A stretch of 64,000 bases of DNA from Acheta domesticus (taxonomy: Eukaryota; Arthropoda; Insecta; Orthoptera; Gryllidae): contig JAHLJT010008446.1 in NCBI GenBank assembly GCA_031308135.1, positions 162,127,532 through 162,191,531 on the forward strand. Reading direction: 5' to 3'. Of the stretch, positions 49,100 to 61,734 are shown in pieces. How positions within the stretch are numbered: the first letter of the stretch is position 1; the number at the start of each line of letters is the position of its first letter. A model generated the notes under the pieces. It saw only the letters and a list, made by a program, of their open reading frames with translations. It was not told the DNA's origin and searched no databases. The position numbers were made by a program, and so were the translations under genes.

Positions 49100-49420
49100 A
49101 ATGTCCTTCACCGCCGTGGATGCTTCATGCTCCCGGTCCACCATAGCTCCTTCCGCTTGGCCCACACTCCACCAGCTGTGTCGCTCGCTGTCCGCGCGTG
49201 TTCTGGCGCTGCCCCGGGTTCCGACCCCGGGCAGGGCGCAGAGGGGCGGGCAGCCGGCTAGCTGGCGGCGGGGGGCGGACGTAGGCGGGGGGAGAGATAC
49301 GGGCGCCACGGCGCGATGGTGTTGGTGGTGGCGGTGACGTAGTGACGTCACCGGTGTCGGCGGCGAGGGTAGCTGATTGCAACCTGGCAGGGCGGCGGAA
49401 GAACTGTCACATGCATCAAG
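49100..49420. promoter_or_regulatory. CpG-rich island with a CRE palindrome, possible promoter
   Basis: This dense GC/CpG block ends with GTGACGTAGTGACGTCACC; the full CRE TGACGTCA is at 49343-49350. Open frames on both strands follow composition. Of the three islands this one has the clearest transcription-factor motif, but no start site or exon is demonstrated. Confidence 0.4.
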
Positions 49421-50027
49421 GCGCGGGGAAACAATGATTTAATTAATGTCTTCATTCCATTTCATTGATTGATTGATGGATTGATTGATTGATGATCGAT
49501 TGATTTTTTTTGTGTGGGACGCGCGAATTTTGGAATTGGCGCCCCCATGACACCCTGGTCTAGCATGGAACTCCCATAATTTAGCGGGAAGTACCCCAAA
49601 GAGTGCCCAGGTGGGCGGAAGTCGCAGGAACGTGTCCGCGCAGACCAAAATGTGCTAACACTCCTTCAAACTTGAAAATATTTTGGGATTATTGTTGTCC
49701 ATGATGCCTACATCATCTAGGTTCAACATTAAAATTTTCTAACTGATTGTCCAGCAACAATGCACACGTAAAACCTAAGACTTCTTGTGAACACACTGAT
49801 ATTTTTCAAATTTTTTGCCCCTCATATAAAAGTTTCTAAACATTTGTTAGTATTGTATTGTCAGTTTTCTCAAAAATATTAGAGAGGCCTTTTCTACTTA
49901 CGATGGAAGCTTTTCTCAGAAATACGAAGCGTTTTCAGACTCACAACACGGTTTTTAGAAAATCAAAATCTACGGAAACTGCCATTTTTTTTCTTTCTCA
50001 AAGATGTTGCTTCATCAATAGACCAAA
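49421..50027. other. Spacer with (TGAT)n-like microsatellite
   Basis: A degenerate GATT/TGAT tetramer run occupies about 49464-49506. A GC-richer phrase set at 49515-49650 gives a 69-codon frame with no domain. Confidence 0.55.
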
Positions 50028-50119
50028 ATGAAGTACCCATTGGAATATCTTAGATCTTTCGAAAGCTTTTTGACGTTATTGACGAGTAACATTCTTGCCT
50101 CTCAAAATTACCTTCGTAT

Positions 50120-51194
50120 GGATTCGTGTCGTTTTGCCCTAGATTGGATAACTTCGTACCTTAAACATCCGGACTCGAAGAGTAGAAATACCATACTGGC
50201 AGGACAGGACATTACATACTTATATTTCCAATTCTTTGCCAATTGAGCATGGGGTCCCGCAAGGTTCGATCTTAGGTCCTTTTCTCTTTCTGTTATATGT
50301 AAACGATATGCCCTCGTCTCTATTATAAATGGAAGAACGGTTCTGTTTGCTGATGATAACGAATGTTCTTTTGCAAAGAGAAGCAGTAAATAGTACAATT
50401 CCATAAGTTTCAAATTGGTTTAAAAATAAATTAATTGTTAACGAAAGAAAACTGTTTCAATGCATTTTTACATCTCAAATCGGAAATCGCATGTTCCATT
50501 GAAATGAACATATGCAATTAGCTGAATGTTGAGGCAACAAATTTTAGTCTTTCAATTCAATCAAACCTCAATGGATGTACATATAAGAGAATTAACACTA
50601 AATTAAGTTCATTATGCTACGCATTCAGAATTCTTTCAAATTCTGTCAGCCTCATGCAGCTCGTTGCGTTTATTTTGCAAATGTACATTGCCGGCCTGAC
50701 CATATGGTATAATATTCTGGGGAAGCTCATCCTGTAGTATTCAGACCTTCAGATTGCAAAAGAAATTATTCGAATAATGAAAATACTTCCACGTGATTCC
50801 TGCAAGCCTCTTTTCATTGAGCTGGGAATCTTACCATGCCTTGTCTATTATTTACAAATCTGTAATTTTGTCAAAAATGGACCTACTTAACGGAGGGAAC
50901 ATATTTTCATCATGCAATATTGATATTTATAATTACACCACACGCCGTAGAAATCACGTGCATCAAGTGTCAGTATCAACAGCTCTAGTACAAGAAATCA
51001 AATAACAATACATGTACGTTACTTACAACGCATTGCCAGATGCCATAAAACAATTAAGTCGGTACACAAAATTTAGGTTAAAAGTAAAATCTTTCTGCTG
51101 CAAAAACTGTTTCAATACAATTAGAGACTATACTGATCGCGAAAAAGGAAAAATAATGTTTATTGTAACAAAACAAAGATATATAATGAATTAG
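50120..51194 (+). pseudogene. Non-LTR reverse-transcriptase relic, core to C-terminus
   Basis: In order: WITSYLKHPDS, a stop, then EHGVPQGSILGPFLFLLYVN (about 50245-50305) covering the GVPQGS motif. VLFADDNECSF follows in another frame near 50338-50372, holding the catalytic Ala-Asp-Asp. Then come SVSLMQLVAFYFANVH (about 50635-50685) and the terminal YTTRRRNHVHQ ... ALPDAIKQLSRYTKFRLKVKSF (up to about 51095). The order and spacing are those of a LINE polymerase and its tail. Multiple stops and frame changes make it non-functional. The clade (CR1- or Jockey-like) cannot be settled by eye. Confidence 0.85.
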
Positions 51195-51213
51195 TTTACG
51201 TTGCATTGTATAC

Positions 51214-51505
51214 TGTGATGCAACCGCCCACGGTCGGATGCCGATTCTTTGGAACGGGATCGGGGGTGGAGGTCACACCACAGAACGGAAGCGCCGACAC
51301 ACTGATGGTATGACGGTCGTTCCATATAGCAGGGGGGACACGCGCTCAATTTATTTAAAGGGGCGCCAAGCGCGCGCCCATCTTACCTGCTATTTCACTG
51401 CCGGCGTTGAGCGTCTCAGGGGTGAGTGCCCTGGGTCGAAGGATTGCAATGGTTTCTTTGTTTTAAAATAATAAACACTTTACTCAGAATTTAGTCTTTT
51501 TCACA
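51214..51505 (+). mobile_element. Possible short LTR or LTR fragment
   Basis: It begins TGTGATGC and ends TTTTCACA, with a TTATTTAAAG box near 51347 and AATAAA-type sequence near 51467, the usual order in an LTR. No target duplication was found and no internal region with retroviral-type genes follows. It may be a truncated LTR or coincidence. Confidence 0.3.
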
Positions 51506-53250
51506 CCGTCCAAAATGGCGGCGACACATTTTATTATAAAAACTGTTTCTTGCCAAACACCGGAATTACTGTTTTTGGCTATCAAATAAGTGATGATGAT
51601 GATGACTTACAATTGATTGATGGCGTAATGGCTACGTCAACCGCGAACGGGATTGCTCACCGATCGATGGACTGATGCGGCCTGGACCCTCAGGGAGCGC
51701 CGCTGGAGCGTTGTGAACACCAGCCTCACAATTGTCCCTCGGGATGAAGGCCGCCGCGCTCGATGTCGTCGGTGAATGTCAGCGCAGCAATTACGTAGCG
51801 CTGCGCGTGTCTCAGGCCGTCCACACGCACCTGGACCGCGTATGACGTTGGAAGCCAAAATCTGGCTGTTTGGAATAAATTCCGCGGTTGGACGAAGGCC
51901 GGCAGGTCTCGTGGTGGTCGGCTCAATGCTTTGCCTCTCACCAACCGCTATTGTCGTCTTTTATACACGTTGCTCTCACTAGTGATTTCTCTAAAAGCCG
52001 ATATTCGGCCGCTCTCTACTGTAACTTTAAGTGTTGAAATTTCGACTGTCCTATGCTATCTCTGCTCGGAACCATCTACCTCTCTCTTCGTGTTTTTCGC
52101 GCCGTCTGAATTCGAGCTTCTCGCTGTGTTTCTCCCCCCTTCTTTCTTTCGCACCATGCAAGGGTTATCACGTGCTTCCTGCCCAGCGTTTTCATAGGTC
52201 GGTTGTTGAGTTCCAGAATTTTCTGTCATTTGTAACTGGTTGCTAAGATGATCGCTTCCTTTCGCGGCCATTGGATGTCTTTGTTTAGCACAGAGAAGGT
52301 GCGCACATGGTTCTTCTGCTCTGACGTGTGATGGGTTTATTGACTTAGGGGATTATCTTCTGCGTGCTAGCGCCAAGTCTATACGCGTTTGTTCCGGGAG
52401 TCACTCATTTTCTCAGAGGCACAAAGGGGTGGATTTATTGTTCAGGGTGTGGAGAGGCCTACACAGCTGTGCGGAACTTGATCAGGCGAGGCAGAGGCCG
52501 CCCGTCCTTCCGAGCTTCTGTTAATGTGGCGTGACACTGGGGTGGCGACGTGCGATGGTCAAACGACACATCGCAATATATTTTTTTAAAATATTTAATA
52601 CACCTGAACAAGTAACTACTTTAGCTTCCGGTCAATGACCCCATCTCGATCAGGTTTTTGGTCCAGTTTTCCCTGATCCATTGGAGCAAATGCTGAGATG
52701 GGCCCCTTGTTTTGGCTTCTGAACGTAAATATACTGCCTGTGCACGACGTTTTGTTGAGCACTCCTTTTGCTGTAGTTCATTTTACCGTTGAATTGGATT
52801 TCTATACTCGGGAACAAACATTTTTTCAAATATTTTTATTTTCTAAAATAATTCTTTTTCTAAATTTATATTTATTTTTTTAATTCTGACCCTCAGAAAT
52901 GTGGCGCAGGATTAAATCGCTTTCCTTTCCCATACGTCATATACAGTTTTTTACTGTTTTTTGACAAATAAATAGTATATAATAAGATACGTATTCATAA
53001 TTCAATATAAGATCAAATTGATATCGTCTAATTCTTGGCAACACCAATAAAAACTTTTTTTTTAAAAGCATTACTCGAAAACAAACCTTTTTTAAAAATT
53101 ATAAAAATCTGCAATAATAGTGCATATAGATGTCTAGAACTATTAAATTTTCTTGATACTTAAAAGGAACAAATAACATTAAAAACTAACATGAGCGAAG
53201 GGTCAATATGCCACACGCCACAAAATCCTTGTTGCAGCGCCTCTTCCATT
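51506..53250. other. Mixed-composition region, no gene recognised
   Basis: A GAT trinucleotide run lies at 51593-51611. On the minus strand GTGTATAAAAGAC (about 51957-51969) looks like a TATA box. CpG-containing sequence extends to about 52560, where GGTGGCGACG resembles the edge of an LTR and primer site, but no element can be delimited. 52600-53250 is plain AT-rich DNA. Confidence 0.4.
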
Positions 53251-56200
53251 TTGTGCATCCAAACATTTGTTTGCAGTACGGCGTCTTATGGAGTATTGCC
53301 CCTCTCTTTCTATCCAATGCAATTTTACATAAGACTCTCTCTTTTCTACCGCAAGCTGTGTTGCCGATTCAGGAAGCTCGGGGTTATTCGACTTGTCCAT
53401 CTTGTTTCACGCGCAAATACTTAACAAGTTCATTCAACGATAGCTTCAGTTGTATTGATCTTAGACAATTGAGTTTTTTACCAGTTATTCCCAGAACTCT
53501 TATGATGAGATGGTTTTATTTTGTAATTAAGTTTATGGTTTAATTTCCATGAAATTAATTATAAATGATAGCCAAATGCTTATTTCTACATTTTGACGTC
53601 CTTAAATTTCACTATGCGAGAAACTTTTTTTATTACTGCAGAAAAGTACAAAACCTCGGCGGATGAATGAAAGGGAAGTCCGAATATTGATCAGACCAAC
53701 CACATTTCTGTGTGAATCCTGGTTCTTGAGTTAGACGGTAATAAAAACAATATTTCGTGCGCTCCGAATGAACATTTCATGTCGTTCAGTGATCTTGAAT
53801 ACTTCTCGCGATTCTCAACAGGCGATGTGAAAGGAAAAATAAAGTATTTATTTTTGAATTTCACTTATTAAAAACAGTGAAATACATTTAAACATATCTA
53901 AAAATGAATTATAAATTTTACAGTTAATAATATTAATGCCAAAGACATTCAACCAGTAGTTGTCTAAAATGTGCTTTCAAGCAAATATGAGATGAAATTA
54001 TTAGCTGTCCCGAAAAGAAATTATGCATTGTCCGCACAAACCCTTGCAGTATTTGATACCATCCATCTCACCTCACCTTTGTGAACGAGCATTTTCCCCT
54101 TTATTTTACCAAAAAATGTGGATGTATTGGACGTACAAATTGACTTGGGACTGAAACTTAGCAATAATGACCTTGATATCGATGTCATTCGCACAAAACA
54201 ATTCAAAGCCTCGTCAGTATGTGATGAATTTAACAATGTTCCAACTGGATTTGACTTGTTTTTGCTATTGATATTTCAGTTTTAACTCTCATTTAAGGCC
54301 TGATTTTTTAAATAATAATTCTAATAAAATAATACATATTTTTTTTATCAAAAATCTTTAATTTCTAATATTAAGCCATCTATTTAACTGTTTTGAAATT
54401 ATTTCCGTTCAAGTGGTATTCTAATTTGCTCTAGGCTTGTAAGTGGTACGTATCTGAAGGAAGGGCGAGACCCCCTGCCGAAATCCCATCTTGCTTATGA
54501 ATAAATAGTAGTAAAAATAACTTGCCCTCTGTGACCTTCACACTCACAGACTGGCGAAACTCTTGAGTTGTCAACGTCTGTCGTCGGTGGGAAGACAGCT
54601 CCCCTTTCGCGGGACATCCGGTATTGGAAACGAGTGCAGCAAACATTCTCAACATTTCGCCACCTGGTAGAAACACCAAGCAAAACCCACATACTATTAA
54701 AATTTTAAGTGTTAGGGAGTATTAGAAATAGTGTATTAGAGACGTTTTGCATCAAGACCTTTCATGATCTCCGCGCTTCCTGCAACGAACAAATTGTATC
54801 GCAGTGCCAGAAACGTTTATCAATCGATGTCAGATTTTATAGCGCGTTCGTTCTTTCACGACTGATGGCAAAGGTCATATCCGTTGGTCTCTTTTAGTTT
54901 CAACGGCACCGTAACACGCATTATTAATAATTTTACCGAAGTCGTAAGTACATGTGTGTTTGTCCCAATCGAGATAACATTTTCAGAGGCTCGTATCTTT
55001 GCAATAATTGTATTTGGATTATTCCACGTATGTGTTCGACCTTCTTGTCTTTCCGAACCTGTCATGTAAACACCCGTTTTTAACCAGCACCCTCTCTATT
55101 AAAAATACAAAACATCGTTTGAGCAACATTCCCATGTACCGAAGTGGGCTTACTAATGCCTACTAATTGTTTCTATGCTACAAATGGTATTTTATACTCA
55201 AGGTGAAAACATTAGTTTGATTATTTTTTTGGTTGCTCGGATTTTTTCTTGAGGTACGTAAGGGACACAGAAAATAATTCAGTACTTTTTGGTATACAAA
55301 TAATTTTTTCAATTTTCTCACCCCAGCAAATCCGGCATCTTGACTCTCCAAAAACCCACTCGGTTCTTCATAACAAATAAAGGAAAGTTAAATAATATTG
55401 CAATGAGTAGGTCTGTTCTTGCCCGATCCGGTATTTTCGCACTACTTTACTTGGCCTTTCTCAAGAGTAAAAACCTTTTCTATTATTTTGATTCTCAAGG
55501 AAAGCGAAAAGCTAACTCTCAAGGAGGATTGAAACATTTCTTTAAATGTTGTTTTTAAAGAAGTACGAATTGTTCCAAGAACATCTCTTTATAATGTTGA
55601 ATAAACTTTAATTGAAAATTTGTTTCAAACATCAGTTGCATTGTTATTTTGTTTTAATATTCTGTAAGTACATTAGTAGTTTTTCTCCTTTATGGAAAGG
55701 GATAGACAAATGGATAGTGAAAGTGTGTGGATTTAACATGCGAGAGTTCTCGCACGGGTACGCTAGTGAATTCTCTAATTGTCGCAAAATCACTACTTGC
55801 GATGCTTCTTTCTTCACAAATCAAGATTATGGATTTTAAAAGGTGCTGAACAGCTGGCAAAATTTCATGTCAATCCGAGTATCAGCACGGCGAGTGTTGT
55901 GTGTAAGCTGCTGAGAAGTGACAACACTGTTCTCCATAAGCTCTGTACGTGCATCAAATGCTTGGACGCGCTATAGTGTCGGGGCTGTGACGCACAACTT
56001 GGTAACACCGTGCGCGCAGCGCGCTTCATTCAATCGAGTGACAAGTCTCGGCGAGTTTTTTACCATTTCTCGGGGTCTTCTGGGCTCAATTAAAAGATCT
56101 AAAAGGTTCATACTCCATTTTTTATTATGCGAGATACCAATGGATTGTCATTGCCTTCTATACCACAGTGCAGATATACCTTACACAGAACTCAAAGCAG

Positions 56201-57161
56201 CAATCTTTAGTGCAGATCAATCATAGAGCTACTGGGTGGCCATTCATTCACAAAGGTATTAGAAATAGACTTTTTAGTGGTTAACGGTAAATGAACTGCT
56301 GATTTGATTTTTCTGCATTGCTAACTAATTGTATAAGCATGTTCTACTCCTACTATTATTATTCTAGTATATTACTATATTATTATACTATTATTATTAA
56401 TAGTATTATTCTCATTTATTATTCTACTCCTACTATTATTTGAATATTATCCACGCGTTTTATAATACTAAGTTCACCAATTTATTAATGTATGTTATTA
56501 GCTCAGCTTAATAAATTATTTTTCTTTGATTATTGTTATATATCTTCTCAAAATACAGAAAGAAAAAATATTTTATATATAAATTTCAAGATCGCGAAAT
56601 GAAATATCTAAATATAATTTTTTTAAATGTGTCCCCAGACTGAATTGAATAATTGAATTGAATTAATGCCTTATTTTAACGTGGCGAGACCTCAGGCCAT
56701 GAGGCCTGCTCTTCCGTCCGACCACGCAATTTGCTACACTTCTCCTTTCCCCACTAGCGGGGGAAGAAGGTATTATCTCGGGCGACGAAACAGGCGATTT
56801 GAATTTAGCTCAGAAGCTTGCTATTTAGGTTTGAGGATCTTTTATATGCAAGTAAGTCTACTAAACATGAGACAGCCGGCTTTACTTCCCCTCCGAAGGA
56901 AGGCGTACGAAGGACTTTTTCGCCCTTAAAAATCCAACGGCTTCGATCGTGTTTGAATCCGCGAACTTGGTACAGCAGTCCGTTACGTTAACTTGCTACA
57001 CATCGCAAACCGCGTTTCAGGAGCAGTTTGTCCCCTCTTGCCTTCTCCCTGAATCCCTCCTCTGCTTCTCGATAATTTTTGAGACTTTTCGTAGAAGAAA
57101 TTCCCTGATTGGACGGTTTACTCAAGCGGGTAGTTCACGGCATTGAAATATGCATTGGTAC
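53251..57161 (+). repeat. ~3.9-kb duplicated unit, copy 2
   Basis: It is colinear with 23029-26967. Copy 2 lacks single bases at many places where copy 1 has them, and the reverse also occurs. At 54110-54285 the copy-2 sequence reads as an open stretch (NVDVLDVQIDLGLKLSNNDL onward) that copy 1 breaks by indels. I recognise no domain in it, so it may be a remnant of a coding element. Confidence 0.85.
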
Positions 57162-57441
57162 TCTAGCGGTTGTCGTTGGTGGGTCGTTACCGGCGGTAAG
57201 CTGAATTTTCACGAGTCTTTAACACGTAATCGTGAGATAGCGTAACAAACTTATTTCAAGAGCTCTTTCAATAGCAAATCCCATTTTCAATATTATAGTT
57301 TATAGGATGTCGGCAAAAACATTTAAAATTTTAAATTTTTGCATTTTTTCAAATTATCAGGAATTTCAATGAAAATCTGTACCATTCTCTTACACACACA
57401 TCAAAACATGAACAAACTCATATTGGAGTCTGTAATATTAT
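57162..57441. other. Spacer after the duplicated unit
   Basis: This may be the continuation of the duplicated unit that is missing in copy 1 because of the N gap. No gene is seen. Confidence 0.4.
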
Positions 57442-57689
57442 TGTAACGTTGCGGTGGTGAATTAAAAACACAAATTTTATTTAACAGAGATGTTTATTTA
57501 TGTTACACTATTACACTAAATACTTGATTTATTTACAGGTTGGCTTCACAGTCCTTGTGTTCTTGACTTGGTTATTTATTTATACACGGCACAGTCCTCT
57601 TGATTATTTATTTCACTGTTCACGTTCTCATGCACTGCTGCACAGTCCGATGCGCTCACCGCTGTTCTATGCATTGATTACAGTCCACT

Positions 57690-57815
57690 GCAATGACCAC
57701 AGTCCACGGCGCCGACCACAATCCACGGCCGCCAACCACAGTTCACGTGCCGACCACAGTTCACGGTGCCGACCACAGTTCACGGTGCCGACCACAGTCC
57801 AGTACACTGCCGTCC
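57690..57815 (+). repeat. Minisatellite inside the solo LTR
   Basis: Five to six imperfect tandem units of about 20-21 bases, based on GACCACAGTTCACGGTGCC. Open frames across it on both strands are repeat-derived and not genes. Confidence 0.8.
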
Positions 57816-57912
57816 ACAGCGGATTGCACACACCACAAACTTCACCGCTCGGCTTCCTGACTAGATCAGACTGGACTGACTGACTGACTGACTGGCGGCC
57901 GCCGACAGCGGC

Positions 57913-57920
57913 GCATTTAT
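57913..57920 (-). promoter_or_regulatory. TATA box of the solo LTR
   Basis: TATAAATG on the minus strand. TCAGT follows with its A about 32 bases downstream, the standard spacing for a pol II initiator. Confidence 0.65.
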
Positions 57921-58215
57921 ACCTGGCCGGCGCCCGCCTGGACCCTTCCGGAACTTGCGGCACGCTTCTTGGCTACCCGCGAATACCCGGAATCGTCCAG
58001 TTCGGGGGGGCGGCGGCAGATGATGCAATCCGCGCAGCGGATTCCGGCAGATGACGCAATATTCGTTACATTATAGACATTTGCACTGATGAAAAAGTTA
58101 TGATTGATTACCTTGCTAAATCACAAATTGATTCATTGTATTAAAAGACACTAAAGTTGAAATAAGAAATGGTAAAGAATTATTTCTCTTGCATAGATCA
58201 CATAAAACATAATAC

Positions 58216-58803
58216 TGTGACGTCGTCATGAGATGAGGAAGAACACAGACAAGGAGTTTGCAGTACATATCTATTTACAATAGTTTATTACAGTATATAC
58301 ACTCCTAAGAAACGCTGCTCTTCACAGCACACCGACTCCGAGACGTCACAACTTGACCTCAGTAACTGCCAAGAGAACCCCAGCTCGCTCCACTAGCGCC
58401 GCCCCTGGTCTCTTGTCGCGTGGCGAAAAGCCACGCCTCGCAAGACGCTGCTCGCGATCACCTCCCGCAATCGCTACGGTCACCTCGAATGCCATGGAAG
58501 CTTATTCCACCCGCCTCCTTGCGAGGCATCACGTGACCGAACCTCCACGCACAAAGCGTCATTTCTCTCGAGATTTGGGCCGGCTGCAGATGGAGCCTGC
58601 CGTCCATCTGCAGGCGATTTCTGTCGTCACAACATCACTTGTGCGAACGGACAGCCTTCTCAGACACGCCCCAGCTGAGAGACCCTCGAGAGACCCCGGG
58701 GGTCCATCCACCGCCAGCGCGGCACGAGAGGACCAACCCCTCCCCCTTGCACGACTTTTGCACCACTTGTGCGGTCGGTCGCGCCCAGTATTATGACGCT
58801 ACA
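58216..58803 (-). mobile_element. Probable second solo LTR (minus orientation)
   Basis: The ends TGTGACGTCGTC and, on the other strand, TGTAGCGTCATA give an imperfect inverted repeat with TG...CA borders. On the minus strand AATAAA (about 58279-58284) sits some 60 bases from the end, preceded by a TATATAC phrase and a GC-rich body, as in an LTR. No target duplication was recognised. The 147-codon frame on the plus strand is compositional. Flanks on the right read as a LINE relic, suggesting insertion into one. Confidence 0.5.
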
Positions 58804-58804
58804 A

Positions 58805-59400
58805 TCTCATACATATTGGAGAGAAGAATAACAGATCATTATCTGATTGGAATCTCATGTAACATCACAACTAAAAGATGTTTCTTGATAATATAACCCA
58901 ATAAATATGAATTCATAAGTAAAAGGAAACTCCAGAAAGAACTACTGAATAAAACGAAATTAGTCATCAAAGCCTAACAGCTTATAAATTGTATAACGTA
59001 GTTAAAAACATCTTTGATTAATCATCAGTTTCCAAAGAAACAAACTATAGTAGACAAAAAGGTAATATTAAAACCCTGAATAAACTCCAAAAATTAATGA
59101 ACTGATAAAATAAAGAGATATTATTTTTAAAAGTTGCAGACAACTTAAAAATAAAGAATTAAAAACATACACTAAGAATGAATTATAAAAAAATCAGCAA
59201 TATTAAGACTAAAGAAATAATATTTTTGACCAATATTTGAAATAGCAGACACGACATTAAAACAAAATGGAAAGCCATAAATAAACTACTTGGCATACCA
59301 AGGAAAAAATCTTAGACGAAATCATTACAATAAATTTTACGAAAAAGTAACAGAATAGAACATGTAGTGGAAAGATTTGCTAACACTTTCCAGCAGCAAA
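58805..59400 (+). pseudogene. LINE ORF2 relic: end of endonuclease and linker
   Basis: ISYILERRITDHYLIGIS resembles the end of APE endonuclease, where S/T-D-H is the catalytic His motif. A lysine-rich, stop-broken linker follows with KWKAINKLLGIPRKK (about 59257-59305) and then ERFANTFQQQTQ (about 59368-59405). These are the kinds of phrases found between endonuclease and polymerase. No polymerase core follows. The upstream part is cut at 58803 by the probable LTR. Confidence 0.55.
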
Positions 59401-61555
59401 CACAAAATATTGTACAGTTTGGGAAACAAACATTGATCGCGGCCGTCTGCAGCTAAGTTCAGCTTGTGCACGGCTTGGGCAGTCCTTGTCATGACGAAAC
59501 GTTGCAGGCGGAGCCTCACAAACCCAGGCAGCCGATCTCAATACAGAGGGGAGTGCCCTAAATGTGTGTACGCCGTACAAAATGGCAGGCGTCGCTAGTT
59601 CCGATGTGGAATTATTTTCAAATAAAAATACAAGGAATGAACACTTTTATGAACATGAAAGTAAATTTATTCAAATATATATGAAAACATACACTTAACC
59701 ACTATTGACACATTCTTTTTGAAGAAATTACGTTGTTGTGAGATAAAATAACACTAATTTAGACAAATTACTTTCTTATATGCATTCTAATTCCCAATAC
59801 TGTTGTTCATACACAATCTATGAATTTTATCAAATGTCCAGATTTTTTCCATAAGAAAAAACTATTATAATTGCACACTTTGCTATTATAATTGCACATT
59901 GCACTCTTCCGCAGGAATAACCGCACATTTCGAAATTGTTTATAAAATCGTTAATTGTTGCAAAAGTGTTAATTCGCAATTTTCAGTTCTGAGTCATCAA
60001 GGAACTCTTCCCACTTTAGAATTGCGAAAATTGGAAATTGTTTATAAATTTATAAATTTTGCAATACTTCTTTACTCTCTCATCTCAATTGCCTTTGAAC
60101 AAGTTGCGAAATTCCGCAATCCGATCGGCGCTATCAAATTTCCTTACGGAATTGTTTATAGGAAATTAGCATCTGATGCCAACCCACATTCTTTTACAGG
60201 CAATCCGGTCACTCTTTGCAGTCAAGTATGTGGTTCACTTCGTTTTGCAGTGTCTCGCTTTCCGCCGATTATATTGTAGTAACTATTTCTAACTTAACGG
60301 GAAATCAATGGAAATAGTTGCTGATGAACTATTGCTCATTTTATCTTCAAACATTTTCTTTGAACTCTTAATATTGCGTTTGAACTGTCGTTTCCATATT
60401 ATAATTTGTCTGCGTTATAAATAAATTATCAAAAACGCCGAAATTTTTGCTCTGCGAATGTGAACGTAAAATTTCACTGCGTGTTTGTCTATAGTCCAGT
60501 GAAAGATGCCAACTGCATGCCGATATCTTTATCTTCTAGTGATGAAATCTATTATAAACAAATTATTTTGCAAAATGCATTTTGACGGAGTGGTGGCACA
60601 TACTATAATATTACTACTTAAACATCTTGTATCAAGAAGTTTATCTATAGGATTGTTTTCTTGATTTTTTTGAAGTGCCTGTTTGAGCTAACCAGAAGAA
60701 AGTTTTAATTCCATTTATTTATTATTTTATTATTACCGTCAAAATTGCAGAAAATACTAGTCGGTAATACGAGACTGCTGCCGAAATTCGCAGTGCGATG
60801 TAAGGAATTATTTCGAAACACCGTAGTGATACATTCTGGAGCTTCATATTTTCGATTTTTATTAATAATAATTAATAACTAGCCAAGTTTGAATATAGAT
60901 AATTTTAACATTTAATCCACGATGCAAGTGTTGTGTAGCAGAGATATTCTTTGAAACATTTTTAATTTTGCAGAAATTGAACAATATTTGATTTTTTAAT
61001 AGAACTACATAGATTTTTTACTCAAATGATTAGATTATTTGAAGAGGAATACAATATCCTAGTTGTTACTAACTTAAAAAAATATAGAGTAACAAATATT
61101 TTACCTAAACTTGATTTGAAATTATGAACAGTTGTAGGTACGGGAAATAATAGCCTTGAGACGCCAGTGCGGCGATCGTCTTTGGGACACTCGGCCTTCG
61201 GGGTGTCGCGACTTTTAGACCAATGATAGGAAAGTGATGGGATGTATGCGTGAATAATGTAATTATGGTAGGGAATGCTTAGAAACGGACATCAATGTTA
61301 AAAAAATCGAAAAGAACGATGTAAGAAACTGTCAGCTTAAGAAAGAAAATATTAAAGCCATTTTCAGACCTAACAAGCATTGACCTTAATTTGTAACGGC
61401 GACAGAAACAAGTCTACATTTTAAAACATTTCAAGTAGAAGGCAAGGGATCAATAGGTTAAGATGTTTTACAGTAATATCTCGAGATAATTAAACAGAAC
61501 ATAGATTGGCTGCAAGTTTCTAATATTCTTTGCTGTTAATCTACTTCCTCCTTTA
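59401..61555. other. AT-rich region, no gene recognised
   Basis: A 126-codon frame at 59899-60279 contains three loose repeats of an ATTGTTTATAAA-type phrase and no domain; it is not called. The rest is featureless. Confidence 0.45.
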
Positions 61556-61712
61556 TTCATGAATGTAACAAATATATAAAAAGAAAACAAAATGTGTATT
61601 GTAGAACTACTCTACTGAAATATTTTTCAGAATGACTGTTGCCCCGCACTTTTACTAATATATCAAGGAGAATTTTGAACAAAGAAAATTCAAACCACTT
61701 GTTAGAGCAGGG
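61556..61712 (+). repeat. Direct repeat, copy 1 (~160 bases)
   Basis: It begins TCATGAATGTAACAAAT, is repeated at 62228-62385, and includes AAAATGTGTATTGTAGAACT and TGACTGTTGCCCCGCACT. Confidence 0.8.
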
Positions 61713-61734
61713 AGATATGATAAATTAACCTACG

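Larger units (their letters stand above)
57442..58070 (-). mobile_element. Solo LTR (minus orientation) with 4-bp target duplication
   Basis: The ends are TGTAACG and CGTTACA, an LTR-type TG...CA with a 7-base inverted repeat. Both flanks are TTAT (57438-57441 and 58071-58074). On the minus strand TATAAATG lies at about 57913-57920. About 30 bases downstream is TCAGT, the arthropod initiator, within an (AGTC)n run. AATAAAC lies near the far end (about 57490-57497), fitting a polyadenylation signal. No gag-pol or second LTR is present, so it is a solo LTR left by recombination. A 4-bp duplication suits Gypsy or BEL/Pao elements. Confidence 0.85.

Noticed and set aside
54040..54110. Phrase PHLCERAFS considered as a hAT transposase dimerisation motif
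   Set aside because: The match is short, needs frame changes and has no supporting upstream domain.
57667..57963. Tandem ~21-base units considered as a possible CRISPR-like array
   Set aside because: The units are contiguous, with no unique spacers, and lie in a eukaryotic LTR; it is a minisatellite.
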